From Tetrapyrgos nigripes (taxonomy: Eukaryota > Basidiomycota > Agaricomycetes > Agaricales > Campanellaceae): a stretch of DNA of 64,000 nt. The notes beneath the pieces were generated by a model that was not told the origin of the DNA, did no database searches, and saw only the letters and a list, made by a program, of their open reading frames with translations. Location of the stretch: positions 310,001 to 374,000 of the forward strand of contig JAACJM010000034.1 in the NCBI GenBank assembly GCA_013368315.1, written 5' to 3'. Shown one piece after another: positions 32,578 through 44,200 of this stretch. The first letter of the stretch is position 1, and each line of letters opens with the position of its first letter. Position numbers and translations under genes: made by a program.

Positions 32578-34101
32578 ATGACCAGTCGACGATCCGCATC
32601 TGCAGACCCGAACCTTCACTGTGCCGACCGACCACACGTATTCCACCCCTCATCATCCTGAGACGCCGCCTACTTCACCGAAAACGGTGACAATCCTTGG
32701 AGTCTGTGCACTGTACAACCGTGCCTAAACAGATATAACACTCAACGACTTACTGCCGAAGAGATCCCGAGTGGGTTACACGTTATAACCCAACTCCAGG
32801 AGCTTGCAATTCAAAAAGCACATCCAAAACCCAATCCTAAAACTGAATCAGATCAAGAAACCTCTACACCTACCAACCAACCTTCCGAATCTAACCCAGT
32901 ACCAGAAACACCCTCCAATAATCTGCCAGAACCAAACAACCCCACTTCCCCCCCTTCTTCTCCCACCATTCTGTCTGCTGAAGGACCATCTGTAGCCCCT
33001 CGTCATCCTCCTACACCCCCTTCTCCAAATCCGTCAAATCCAAACAACTCAGTCATGGCTGATACACCTCCTATTGGGTCGAGCGGCACTTCCGAGTGAG
33101 GAAGAAAACCTGACGCCTTCAATGGGGAACGTAGCGAGGCAAAACGATGGCTGGCCCTGTTTAACAACTATCTGCGCATGAATAAAAGCAAGTATCCTAC
33201 TGAGGAGAGTCAGGTCTCATTATTCCTGTCATTCTTTACGGGAGAAAAGGGAGGAGATTGGGCAACACAGAGATTAACAGAACGAGATGAAGATGAGGAA
33301 GATGAAGAATTGGCGAGTATGCCGGAGCAACGTAGATGGATAACTTTGAAACAGATACGTGATAGGTTCAAAAGAGATTTCAAAGCTCTTGCCTCGGAAG
33401 ATGTGGCCAGAACAAAAATCAAGTTTGCCAGGATGAAAGGGACGGATATCAGTAGCTACAACAGCATCTTCGATACATACAGTGAAGAGTCCGACTTCGG
33501 AGAAACAGCGCTGTTGGAATTTTATCAGGATGGATTACCACCTAAGCTCCGAGAGGCAGTCAGAAGAACGTATCCAAAATGGGATGACTTCGAGGAATAC
33601 AAGGAAAGAGCTGTAGAACTTCATTTAGAATGGTTGAAGGAGCGAGAAAGACAAGGACGCTGGAAAACTACTTCAACGTTGAAGAGTAGTCCAGGCCCGT
33701 CTCAGGGAAGAACGGTAGCAAGCGTCAATGCGCTTATGAATATGGGACCAGGTGCTAACTCGTCTTTCACTCCATTACCCAAGCTGACACCTAATGAAAG
33801 AGACCGACTCCGAAAACTAGGAGCATGCTTCGCGTGTAGACAAACTGGACACATGAGTAACGAATGTCTGACATTCCCAAGAACGTCATCTCAAAACACT
33901 TCCCGAACTTCCTCTTCTCGTGCTATTCGAACAGCCGAAACTGTATCTTCACCACTGGTAATGGTAGCTCAGACATCTTCATCTCGAGACACGATCAAAG
34001 ATATTTCCGACATGGTTAACAGAGTTAAAGGATTAGAAGGAGAAGAAAAGGAACAAGCAACCGTCTATTTAAAAGACATTATGTCTAAATTGGATTTTTG
34101 A
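32578..34101 (+). pseudogene. gag: E2 gag
   Basis: From ATG 32578-32580 (MTSRRSASADPN) through a Pro/Asn-rich linker to the capsid (AKRWLALFNNYLRMNKSKY, FTGEKGGDWA, RDRFKRDFKALAS, EFYQDGLPPKLREAV) and a zinc knuckle CFACRQTGHMSNEC. About 507 codons. TGA occurs near 32662 (shared with E1) and at 33097-33099, where E1 keeps CGA. The C-terminus KLDF overlaps the pol frame. Confidence 0.9.
34092..34101 (+). promoter_or_regulatory. Candidate -1 frameshift site at the E2 gag-pol junction
   Basis: GGATTTT (34092-34098) in gag phase G GAT TTT, followed by TGA (34099-34101). Identical in sequence and position to E1 6218-6209. Pol is open in the -1 frame across it. Confidence 0.6.
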
Positions 34102-37100
34102 ATCACTCCTCTGCTACGTCGTCAGTAGGAGTAGAACAGTACACCGGACAGTTAAAGAACAATCGATATAGTGTGTTATACCCCTCTAGTGAGCGAGTCT
34201 TTCCTTCAGAACTAAGAATGTTGGCAATCACTCGTAACCGACAGATACCATCAATCACACTCAAAACTGAATTAATTGGCAAGGTTACTGGCAGAAAAAT
34301 CGACGCAAACGCCCTAATAGACAGCGGTGCAGAAGGCATAATCATCAATGGCCAGTTCGCACAAAAACATCAACTCACCCTTCTTCCTATCAAAAAACCG
34401 TTCCCAGTACGAAACATTGACGGCTCCGAAAACACCATGGGATGGGTACGAGAATACACTATCCAAGATCTCCGTATCTATTCCCAAGACAACAAAGTGT
34501 ACCACAAGGAGAAGGCCGAGTTCTACGTGACGGACATCGGGGATCACGATATAATCCTCGGTACCGATTGGTTGGAAGAACATAACCCAGACATAGATTG
34601 GTCGGACTCACGAATAGGCATGACCAGATGCCCAGAAACATGTATCATAGCGAACCCCCCCATTCTCCATTTGAAAACTAAAACAAAACCCTTGAAATCC
34701 AGTCGTCGATCCAAGAACCCACCACAAAGATTACCAAGTCAAATGGTTGGAACAAATTGGACAATTCAAACCAGTTGCCCAATCAAAGATTGCAGGGCGA
34801 CACTGTTGGATTCCTATTCGATCCTTCCATCGAAGTTCGGAGGTAACGGCGATCTTTACTGAAGACGATTGTGGGAGAGATACGATCCCAGAACAATGGG
34901 AACAAGATGCAATGGAAGAACTGTTGGGGAACGAGGAAAGAATAGACGAGGAGATGTCAGGAACACCAAACCTGAACATCCGCGTGGGGTTCACAAAGGC
35001 ACAAGAACTTGCAGAGGCTGCCCAGAACGTCCAGGTCGATATACCTCTTAAAGATAAGATTCCTTCACAATATCATCAGTTCTTACGAGTCTTTGACAAA
35101 CAAACCTCAGAACGATTACCGAAACGAGGCGAATGGGATCATGCCATCGAATTAAAACTGGACTTTGAACCGCGCCCCTGCAAAACGTATCCTTTATCCC
35201 CAAATGAACAAAAGGAACTCGATGAATTCATCAAGGAAAACTTAGAGAAAGGGTACATAAGACCATCAAAATCTCCTATGGCAAGTCCTTTCTTCTTTGT
35301 AAAGAAGAAAGACAGAAAACTACGACCAGTACAGGATTATCGCGCCTTAAACAGAGGAACCGTCAAAAACGAATACCCCCTACCGCTCATATCAGAACTT
35401 GTAGACAAACTAAAGGGGGCACGGATGTTCTCCAAAATCGACCTCAGATGGGGATATAACAACGTACGCATCAAGAAGGGAGATGAATGGAAAGCGGCGT
35501 TCAAAACCAACTGCAGGCTCTTCGAACCAACAGTGATGTTCTTCGGTCTTATGAACTCTCCAGCTACTTTCCAAGCGATAATGAATACTCTATTCAAGGA
35601 CCTGATCGACTCCGGAAAAGTCGTGATTTATATGGACGATATTCTCATATTCACGGAGTCACTAGAAGAACACCGATACATGGTAAAACAAGTACTTGCA
35701 CGACTCCAGGACAACGATCTGTACGCTAAACCAGAAAAGTGCACTTTCGAGACCGATTCAGTGGAGTTCCTCGGCCTTATCGTTTCACACAATACGCTGG
35801 CGATGGACCCAGTCAAGGTCAAAGGCGTGACCAAATGGCCAGTCCCACGCAATGTCAAGGACGTACAATCATTCCTTGGCTTCGGAAACTTTTACCGTCG
35901 TTTCATACGTGATTTCTCAAAAATTGCACGACCACTGTTCAATCTCACGAAAAAGGATCACCCATGGAAATGGTCCGATGAAGCTGACGAAGCCTTTCAA
36001 ACACTCAAAGATACCTTTACGACTTCACCAGTCCTCCTCATGCCTGATCATTCTAAACCATATTGAGTAGAAGTTGATGCGTCAGACTACGCTACAGGAG
36101 GTATCTTGCAACAACAAGGATTGGACAATAAATGGCATCTGATAGCCTACCTGTCAAAAGCTCTGTCCGAAACCGAACGGAATTACAACATTCACGATAA
36201 AGAATTGTTAGCGATCATACGCGGACTTGAAGCCTGGTGACACTACCTGGAAGGCGGACCACATACCATTGAAATCTTGACCGATCACGACAACCTTAGA
36301 TACTTCACCACCGCTCAGAAACTTAGCCAACGACAAGCAAGAATGGCCTTGTTCCTGACCAGATTTGACTTTACGCTCACTCATAAACCCGGAAACCTTA
36401 ACTGAAGCGACCCACTCTCTCGGAGATCAGATCATAAAGAGGGGGTCGAGAACGACAACCAAGATAGGGTCTTACTTGACCCGAGGTTCTTCAGGATTCG
36501 AGCGACGAGGCCAGGAACAGTGACCGCAGTGGGAGATACAGAGTTGAAAAGGCGGATTAAAGAATGCCCGGAAAGAGATGCCGAAGTCATGAGTGCGTTA
36601 CAAACCATCTTTAACAACGGACCACGTGCGCTGGCAAAAAATATACAGGAATGGAATTATGAAGACGGAATCATCTTGTTCCGAGGGAAAATCTACATCC
36701 CAAATGACCAACAACTCAGACGAGACATTGTTAAAATGCATCACGACAGCCTTACCGCAGGACATCCGGGACAATTCAAAACGTACGAACTCGTCAGTAG
36801 AGAATTTTGGTGGCCTGGTATGTCAGTATTCGTTCGTAACTATGTCGAAGGATGCGCTACCTGTCAGTTAACCAAGGCAAATAACCACCCGACACATGTA
36901 CCACTGATGCCGAACGAGATACCGGAACAACCCTTTGGCACAATTACAACCGACTTCATCACGGATCTGCCAGAATGTGATGGTTTTAATGCAATTCACG
37001 TCACAGTTGATCATTCAACGAAAATGGTTGTCATCTCTCCATGCAGAAAGGATATCGATAGTGATGGAACAATTGACCTATTATTCAACAACACCTGGCG

Positions 37101-37998
37101 ACGATACAGCCTATGGGACAAAATGATATCTGACCGTGGACCTCAATTCGCAAGCCAAGTAATGAAAGGAATATACGCTAAGTTAGGTATCACTTCGGCA
37201 CTCAGTACAGCTTATCATCCACAAACAGATGGCGAGACAGAAAGGTTCAATCAAGAACTCGAACAATACCTTCGAACCTTCTGCAACTATCGCCAAGACG
37301 ATTGGGTTAAATACCTACCTTACACCGAATTTTGCCACAACACACGAGTTCATTCAGCAACCGGGAAGTCGCCATTCGAACTGCTCCATGGATATCTACC
37401 CCGACTCTTCCCTTCCATCAATCCGACTTCACATGTACCAAAAGTTGAAGAACACCTTCAAAACTTGGATACTCTCTGAGAGGAACTAAAAGCAAGTCTG
37501 GCAACAGCAGCAGAATTGATGAAGGAACAAAACAAGGACTATACGAACGAAGGGAGAAAGTTTAAAATTGGGGACAAAGTGTTGCTAGATGGAAAGAATC
37601 TGAAGACAACGAGGCCAAAAGCTAAGTTGGCAAATCGTTGTCACGGACCATTCGAAATCACTGACGTTATCAGTGAAGTCAACTACCGACTCAAATTACC
37701 GAATACCTGGCACATTCATCCAGTGTTCCACGCCTCCCTCCTATCATCGTACAAAGAAACCAAAGCTCACGGAGTGAACTACCCGGGAGAACCAGCTGAG
37801 TTACTTCCCGAAGACAATGAATACAATGTGGAAGCAATTCTAGATTTGAAACCAACGAGAAACCGCCGGGGAGTACAATACCTTGTCAAATGGTTAGATT
37901 ATGCTGACTCAGAGAATTCATGGGAACCAGCATCAGGATTGACAAAGGTGAAAGAGATGATCGAAACCTTCCACCAACAACATCCAAATGCGTATTGA
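34098..37998 (+). pseudogene. pol: E2 pol: protease, RT, RNase H, integrase, chromodomain
   Basis: Protease with intact IDSGAEG (about 34317-34337), then a frameshift between about 34680 and 34740 relative to E1. RT has [11 protein letters not shown] (about 35620-35650). RNase H follows, broken by TGA at 36064-36066, 36238-36240 and 36403-36405. Integrase has HHDSLTAGH to CATC, TTDFI, SDRGPQF, HPQTDGETERF, then TGA at 37477-37479. GPFEITDV and the chromodomain (YLVKWLDYADSENSWEP) follow, with a last TGA at 37996-37998. E1 has CGA at each of these five stops. The chromodomain is expected to target integration to heterochromatin by reading histone H3 methyl-lysine; that is family knowledge. Confidence 0.95.
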
Positions 37999-38406
37999 CC
38001 AAAAAACCTGATATGCCCAGGAACAACGGTGCGTTCATTGGGAATCGCCATAGAAGATATATGGCGAAGTACTCGTGTGCTTCAAGCGAAAGCACAACTC
38101 CGAGGAGAAACATTGTCACGAATCGCTGGTATTCTATGTCCTCCTTCCCACCCCACTCGGCAACCGAATTCAGAATTCCATCATCATTCATCGATCGCAT
38201 TCCCTCGTTAACAACGCCTCACCTTACCGACACTAGTAGACGGCGTCTACTGTCAAACTTGTCTCCGAACAATAAGCTGACCGCTCACTCGGTACTTACG
38301 TCACATAAGCCAATAACGATAAAAGATCGCTCTCCATAACGGAGAATGACAGAACACCATCCATCGCTACCAGTTGAACAACATCACTGATACTCCCGCT
38401 ATTGCA

Positions 38407-38880
38407 ATGTCAACTACCTCCTCTACCGACACCACTGTTCACAATGCACACCCAACCAACAGGGGACGTTGCATCTATGGGAAGCACTCAGGACGTCAAT
38501 GTCGACTCTCAAAACAGCACCAAGGACCTCACAACGGGTGTCAACGCTGCACGTGGGGAGGAGAGGATGGACCAGGGCAATGTATATTGGGCAGAGGACA
38601 TAGAGCTACATGTGTAGTTCACCAAACATCCCTACGAGCAGAACACAGAGGGAACCTAGGATGGGGAGACGGTAGCATATGGGGCGCACACATCACCGTA
38701 CAATATGACCACAACGACGGATGGGATGGAGCGGGTTGGGGGACTGCAACCACAACGACAGAATGGGGCGACTTAACAGACTATTGGCCAGAACAGGGAG
38801 AATTGGACAGACGACTACACGAACAATGGGCGAGACACTGGACTAACACCTTGACGAGCTCCAGTGAAAGCTCATTCTAA
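38407..38880 (+). CDS. ORF3 of E2: Cys/His-rich accessory protein
   Basis: 157 codons from ATG 38407 to TAA 38878-38880, immediately before the purine tract AGAGGAGGTAA at the 3' LTR. Aligns end to end with E1 ORF3. The repeated units are CIYGKHSGRQCRLSKQH with GPH-x-GC, and CTWG-x4-GPGQC-x-LGRGH-x3-C. The second Cys of the first unit in E1 (GRCSG) is His here (GKHSG), a change compatible with metal binding. No stop codon despite the state of gag and pol. Confidence 0.85.
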   Translation: MSTTSSTDTTVHNAHPTNRGRCIYGKHSGRQCRLSKQHQGPHNGCQRCTWGGEDGPGQCILGRGHRATCVVHQTSLRAEHRGNLGWGDGSIWGAHITVQYDHNDGWDGAGWGTATTTTEWGDLTDYWPEQGELDRRLHEQWARHWTNTLTSSSESSF

Positions 38881-38891
38881 AGAGGAGGTAA

Positions 38892-39426
38892 TGTCATGAA
38901 TCGCTCCCTACCTATTCATTTCCTTTCTATTCCTTCTCCCTTATCACCTATTTCCCACTCTACTTACCTTTAAACCCCCTAAACATCAATCACTTCCCAT
39001 CATCGTCTATAGTTACCATCTCTACAGATCTATGACTCACACTCTTATCTCCTCCGATTCCTATCTCCACAGACATTCTCACTGTCAATCACTCCGTACG
39101 ATCCAGTACCTTCATCTATCCATATTTGACTCATTACTCTCTCGCCCTTGACGTTTCCACATGATACCGTCTATTATTACTTACTATTTCCCATCTGTTC
39201 ACATTTTACTTATGTACCTGTGATCTTTGTAACCTATTCCTTAGTTCGTTCACTTCGTCTCTGCTCCGTACTATCACTACGCAGTGTAGAGCCTAGTCAG
39301 CTTACCACTCTATCTCTCTATCTCTCTCTATAGTTCTCCGCCTCTTCGATAAATCTATTCTCTTGTAACTGGCTTTCTCGTATTGTGTGACTTGGGTGGT
39401 TATTGAGTGTACCGACAACCTTGACA
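38892..39426 (+). repeat. 3' LTR of E2
   Basis: 535 bp, same length as the 5' LTR. Several CpGs kept here (for example CGTCTCTGCTCCG) are TpG or CpA in the 5' LTR. Confidence 0.95.
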
Positions 39427-39467
39427 AAGGCAGTCTCAGGAGAGGATATAGTGTTTAGTGATCTGGA
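39427..39467 (-). pseudogene. YR element: 41-bp middle piece of the recombinase gene
   Basis: Trapped between E2 and repeat copy C. Minus-strand frame QITKHYILS then TGA where RD is expected links TNCPV on one side to DCLFPAHP on the other, as in family members (segment before the PTR motif). First five bases are the E2 target duplication. Confidence 0.65.
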
Positions 39468-41188
39468 CCAGTGATACGCCATGCAAAATTCACATATAGA
39501 AACGCTAATTGGTGGTTAAAAAGCTGATTCACCACTTCAATTGGTATATAAAGGACTAGAGTGAGTCCCAAACTGCTAGTTAAAGTGCTAGTGGAATAAG
39601 TGTATGCACCAGTACAATAAAACTAAGTACTTATGAATAGGATATGCTTATTCTAAGTACTATGGTTGATGTGTACAGTGCTTCAGCTATAGTAGCAGAT
39701 CCATCCCATATACAACACAAAGTTCTATGAAGGCTTTGTAACCATTCCTACTATAACGCACTTAGTACTGCCAGTGCAATTCAAGGGAAAGTGAAACCCC
39801 TATTCATGGGCAAGGAACATGTAGGCTATACGACCCAGACTCTAGTGCTAAACGATCACTGGTTTAGAAATGGCACCAAAATCAGAGAAATTGGAGGAAA
39901 GCCCTAGTAACCAACTATGTCTGAACTAGTAGTATAACAAGTGATACCTCGCTTGTAAGCAAAATAGAAGGAATAGTCTTTTGAAAGACAGTAAGGATAG
40001 AAAAGTAGGACAAAGTATATATGTATGAGTTCCTAGAAAGCTCAGCTTTCACAATGTACTAAAGGGATGAACTAGCGGTGAAGGAATAAAAGCCCATAGT
40101 TTATTACCACCAGTACGTGAACTAAGGAATGAGTCATAATGAGAGAGCCCCAAAAGGGTAAAGATATTTCCGAATGCAGCAGTAAGATCAGCAAGATGTG
40201 TGCCTGATGACTGAGGCATTCTAGTCAGTACAAGCGCGACTACAAAAGATATGTAGGACCTTATAGAGAGCAGGACTTATCTATAAGAACTAACTGGCGG
40301 TATACTAGAAACAAGGTCTATAAACACCAAGTCTAGTAGCACCAGAAAAACATAAGAGGAGGAATAAGCAAGGACTATGCAAACCTATAACGACTGATTG
40401 GCAGTAAAGGAATGTGAGTCATATGAGTGGAGCCCAGCATGGATGGTGGAGCTATGTGAGTCAGAACGACTACGGCCACCAGTTCCAGGAAGGTACTCTT
40501 AGTCAAGAGGATGAAGCAAAGGGAACATAGAAAGCCCTATTAGTTTTAGATAATATTCTACATTTCCTAGATACCCTAATTAGAAAATACCTACTTAATC
40601 TAGTAGTACAGACAAGCTTGGACTGGCGATTAGACTAATATTTCTGTTTTTCTTAGGTACATTTTAGCGGACATTAAAAAGAAATGTAGAACTGTATAGT
40701 AGTAGCTGCGAGTAGTATAAAAGGACTAGGTATTTCTTGTAGTTACTCAAGCCACAAACTGTAGAGTATCAGTCATCTCACTAGTGCTAGCTGTAGAGAC
40801 AGCGAAACATGGACTATGCTTCTACCAAATTTACTTCACTTGCATCAAGTATAAACATAGTGTGTGGATCAATAGTGTTGAATCAAATTTGTTGGTTTTT
40901 GTGTTACCTTTTTGTGTGTGTCCTTGGGCTTGTGAAACTGGTTATAAGGCATTTGGGCCTACAAATTGTGAATTGAAACTGTTGGTTATATCTTTGTGGA
41001 CTTGTTATAGTCTTTGCATGTTTAACTTGTGTGCATTCATGCAAAACCCCGACCAAAACCCCCAAAAGTCCTTGTAGTACAAGTGAACTGTTGAGTATTC
41101 TGACTACTTGGAACGCTCACACTTTATTATTTGTGTAAAAGTCTTTAAGTTTGTGTTTGTTCTACACTTATGCAAAAGACACCTATTA
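39468..41188 (+). repeat. 1.7 kb dispersed repeat, copy C
   Basis: Full-length copy (1,721 bp), from CCAGTGATACG to CCTATTA, with TATA-like box at 40716-40724. Inserted in the YR gene: joining 41189 directly to 39467 keeps the recombinase frame open, and no target duplication is needed. No ORF of note. Opposite in orientation to copy D 1.4 kb away. Confidence 0.85.
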
Positions 41189-42565
41189 CTGGACAGTTGG
41201 TCTCTCTGGTGTCACGAATCAGGATCTTGTTTCCATCAAATTGTTTATCCAATTTATGCATTGGTAGGATGAATGCTATGTGGTCGTCATCAATGGCCAA
41301 GGACAAACACATGATCGCCTTCCATTCCCCCAACCGCATAATTGCCAGGAAACCAACAAAGAGGATTACCAAAAATAACAAGTCATCATGGTCATCCGAA
41401 CCCTTCAAATCTTTGTAAACTGCTGTCAACTCCTCTCACCCCAGAGCTCTCTTCTAGGATTTGAAGATAATGTCACAAATGAGAGAGCTGATAGGACCGA
41501 GAGAGCCTCAAAAAAGAAAATACCAGGTGAAGAACCTTCAATTTTGCATTGAAACCCAAGGAGGACATGACCTACTTTCACCCAAAAACCCATACCAGTC
41601 AGGCATGCATCACAAAAAAACACAATCTCCACATCATCCAAACCGCAACTCTCTGATTCCAACATTCTCACCCCCTCCATCTCTTCCATGTGCTCAACCA
41701 TCCATAATAATTCACAACACATCGAAATGCTAATCCAAACCAGAGCCTTCCCATCCTCCTTCCCTGCTGTTTTTCAGTATAACCAAGATAGACCAGGCCG
41801 CAGCAGAGAGTAGACATTGAAAGACCAATTGCACCACCCACCAATTTGCCAGAAATTGCGCAAAGGCCAGTGCTGTCGTGGTATGGCAAAAGATCTGATG
41901 GCAGTAATGAGATCAGATCTAGAGGGGGGAGGCATTGTAATAGTCATTGTGTTTGGGTCTACTTCAAAACCAATGATGACTAGGACTTCACCAAAGACTT
42001 GTTTAGGCCCATCATGAGGTATCCCTAGCTCATCCCAGAGCTCCAAAAGTTTTACTTGCTTTTCTGGCATCAAACATCCTCTCTTCTCATAAACACATAT
42101 CTTTCCTTCTTCCTCAAAACCGAAATTGTCATCCACATATGTGAATACATCATCAACCTTCCTTACATTCTTTAAAATCCAGCCAACTAAACCCATCCAA
42201 GAACCATGTATCCAAAATTGTTACAATGATCCACATTGTAAGTATCTCCAATCTTCACGACCTGTTTCAATTGCCACCTAGGATCCATTGGAGCTCTCCT
42301 ATATGCCTCTGACACATCCAATTTCCATACCACTAACCTCATGTATCCATACAATCTCCTCCACTTGATCAATGCTGCTCTGAGGTCATGGAGGTCGTCC
42401 AGCAGTACTGATACCTTGCTCTTCTCAATCATAGAGTTGATAGGGAAAGGCTTCACACTGTGATGGACGGTCATGCACAGCTTGTCAGAATTTGGCTTAG
42501 GGACGACAACGACAGGTACTGCATGCATACCAGGGAGAAGAGAAGGGAAAGAACATGAGAACTGG
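41189..42565 (-). pseudogene. YR element: RT, RNase H and start of recombinase
   Basis: Begins SFPSLLPGMHAVPVVVVPK, then RLVVWKLDVSEAYRRAPM and the RT active site TYVDDNFGFEEE (about 42109-42143), MPEKQVKLLELWDELGIPH, then an RNase H-like domain (VEIVFFCDACLTGMGFWV, IFFFEALSVLSALSF), then recombinase N-terminal lobe ILFVGFLAIMRLGEWKA and MHKLDKQFDGNKILI. These fit DIRS/Ngaro-type RTs, which have no integrase. Frames change several times, so it is inactive. Confidence 0.85.
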
Positions 42566-44200
42566 TAATAGGCTGTTTCTCTAGTAAGTGCTCTTAGCAC
42601 ACAGAACACAACCAGAAAAACCTATACGATTTGTTTTGCGAGCGTATCTAGTCAGTAGAATACTCTTCAATTTAGTCCACAGCTTGGAGATCTTTTGGGG
42701 GATTTTTGTAAAGGTTTGCACGAAGGCACACACACAATATCAGGTCAACCAGTTCAATTCTATTTGAAGGCGCCAATGCCTTAGACACAGTTTCCAAGTC
42801 TCGAGGACACAAGTTATAAACACAAAAACAACCAACAAATATATTCAACACTGATTTAACCAACACTGTATGTTTAGACTCCACGCGAGTATGATAAGTT
42901 TGTTTAGAAGCTCTTGTCCGTGTTTCACAGTCTCTACCGCTAGATAGGGAGAATCCTGATACTCTACAGTCCATTGCTTGGGTAGCTACTAGTAATACCT
43001 GGTCCTTTTATACTACTCGTGGCTACAACTATACAGTTTTACATTTCTTTTCAATGTCCACTAAAATATATCAAAGAAAACAGAAAATCTACTCTAACTG
43101 CTAGTCCGTGAGCATAGTAACTACTGGATCTAGTAGGTACCTTCTAATTAGGGTATACAGGAAACTTGAATATTATCTAATTTTCGTAGTAGGGATTTCT
43201 CTGTCCCTTGCTCCACTCTCTTTACTAGTAGAGTACTCTCTGGTACTGGCAGCCATAGCCTACCTGACTCAGATAGCTCCACTTATGACTACACTTCGGA
43301 ATACCGCTAATCCTCTGGGTTTAGGGTAGTTCTCGTATCTAGTCTTTGCCTCTTGTCCTTATAGTATTGAATGTACACCTATCCCTTTACACCGCTAGTT
43401 TAACTTGTACACCACTAATCCGAGTCCAGCTCTTCAATAGTAATGCTTAAGCCTTCAAACTAGCGTAGTATACCGAAGGATAGTACCGTACTCATCTTTA
43501 AGATGCTAATCCGTAGTGATCTCTGGTAAGTACTGCTTTCGGTAATACTTATGCCCGAATCAGTAATCCTGCTAATTTGGATCTCCTTACGTTTGTGACT
43601 TCGCAACACTTTTTAGATACTTAGTATCGTTGCCGCTAGTCCATCCCTTGTGTACCATCTGAAAGCTATGGATTCTAGCTTTCTATTGATATAACTATTG
43701 TGCCACTTTTCTATCTTAACCATCTGTAGATATGCACTGCAAGTTTGTATACATCCGGGTTAGAATCCCGAATATCCGAATTGTCCAATGATGACGTGTC
43801 CTTTTGGATCTAGCAGTCTAAGCCTTCGATCTGGGTTTGTAATGCCAACGCATACCCGTGAATAGGGGCGTTTCTCCTCCTTCTCTATCCCTTGAGTCGT
43901 ACTAGCGGTATTAGGCCGCTATAGCAGGTTTGTTAAGTCTTTGTAGACTTTGTAGTTAGGTGGGTCTGCTACTATAGCTGTATCCCCTAGTATGTATCTG
44001 TTATAATACTCTGAACAAGTCTTATTCTTATCCATAAGTATTGACCATTAACATCCCTTAGGTTATACACCTAATTCCTAGTACTTTGACTAGCAGTTCG
44101 GGACTCACTCTAGTCCTTATTATTCATTTAAGAGTGACTTAGACATGTATTAGCACTAGTTTTGGGTTATTTACCGCAAATTTGTACGACGTATCACCGG
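42566..44200 (-). repeat. 1.7 kb dispersed repeat, copy D
   Basis: 1,635 bp, reversed relative to copy C, from CCGGTGATACG (44200-44190) to CCTATTA (42572-42566), TATA-like box 43012-43004. It splits the YR element between the pre-RT segment (EISKG) and FSCSFPSLLPGM. Direct joining without a target duplication restores the frame. Confidence 0.85.

Larger units (their letters stand above)
31366..39426 (+). mobile_element. Complete Ty3/Gypsy chromovirus E2 (8.06 kb)
   Basis: Same family as E1, plus strand. LTRs of 535 bp (31366-31900, 38892-39426) begin TGTCATGAATCGC and end CCTTGACA. A perfect 5-bp duplication AAGGC flanks it. Internal order matches E1, including ORF0 and ORF3. It is inserted in the tyrosine-recombinase gene of the older YR element. 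The LTRs differ at about nine positions, nearly all transitions and many at CpG, so the insertion is fairly recent. Gag and pol are closed by TGA stops and a frameshift. Confidence 0.97.

Noticed and set aside
33097..37998. Classical repeat-induced point mutation
   Set aside because: Changes sit at CpG, not preferentially CpA, and no TAA or TAG stops were generated by the C to T changes compared.
39468..41188. Helitron or Helentron identity for the 1.7 kb repeat
   Set aside because: Ends are not TC...CTRR and insertion points are not A-T or T-T.
39468..44200. Repeat copies C and D as inverted terminal repeats of a DIRS element
   Set aside because: Gag coding continues outside copy D and recombinase coding continues outside copy C, so both lie inside the element.
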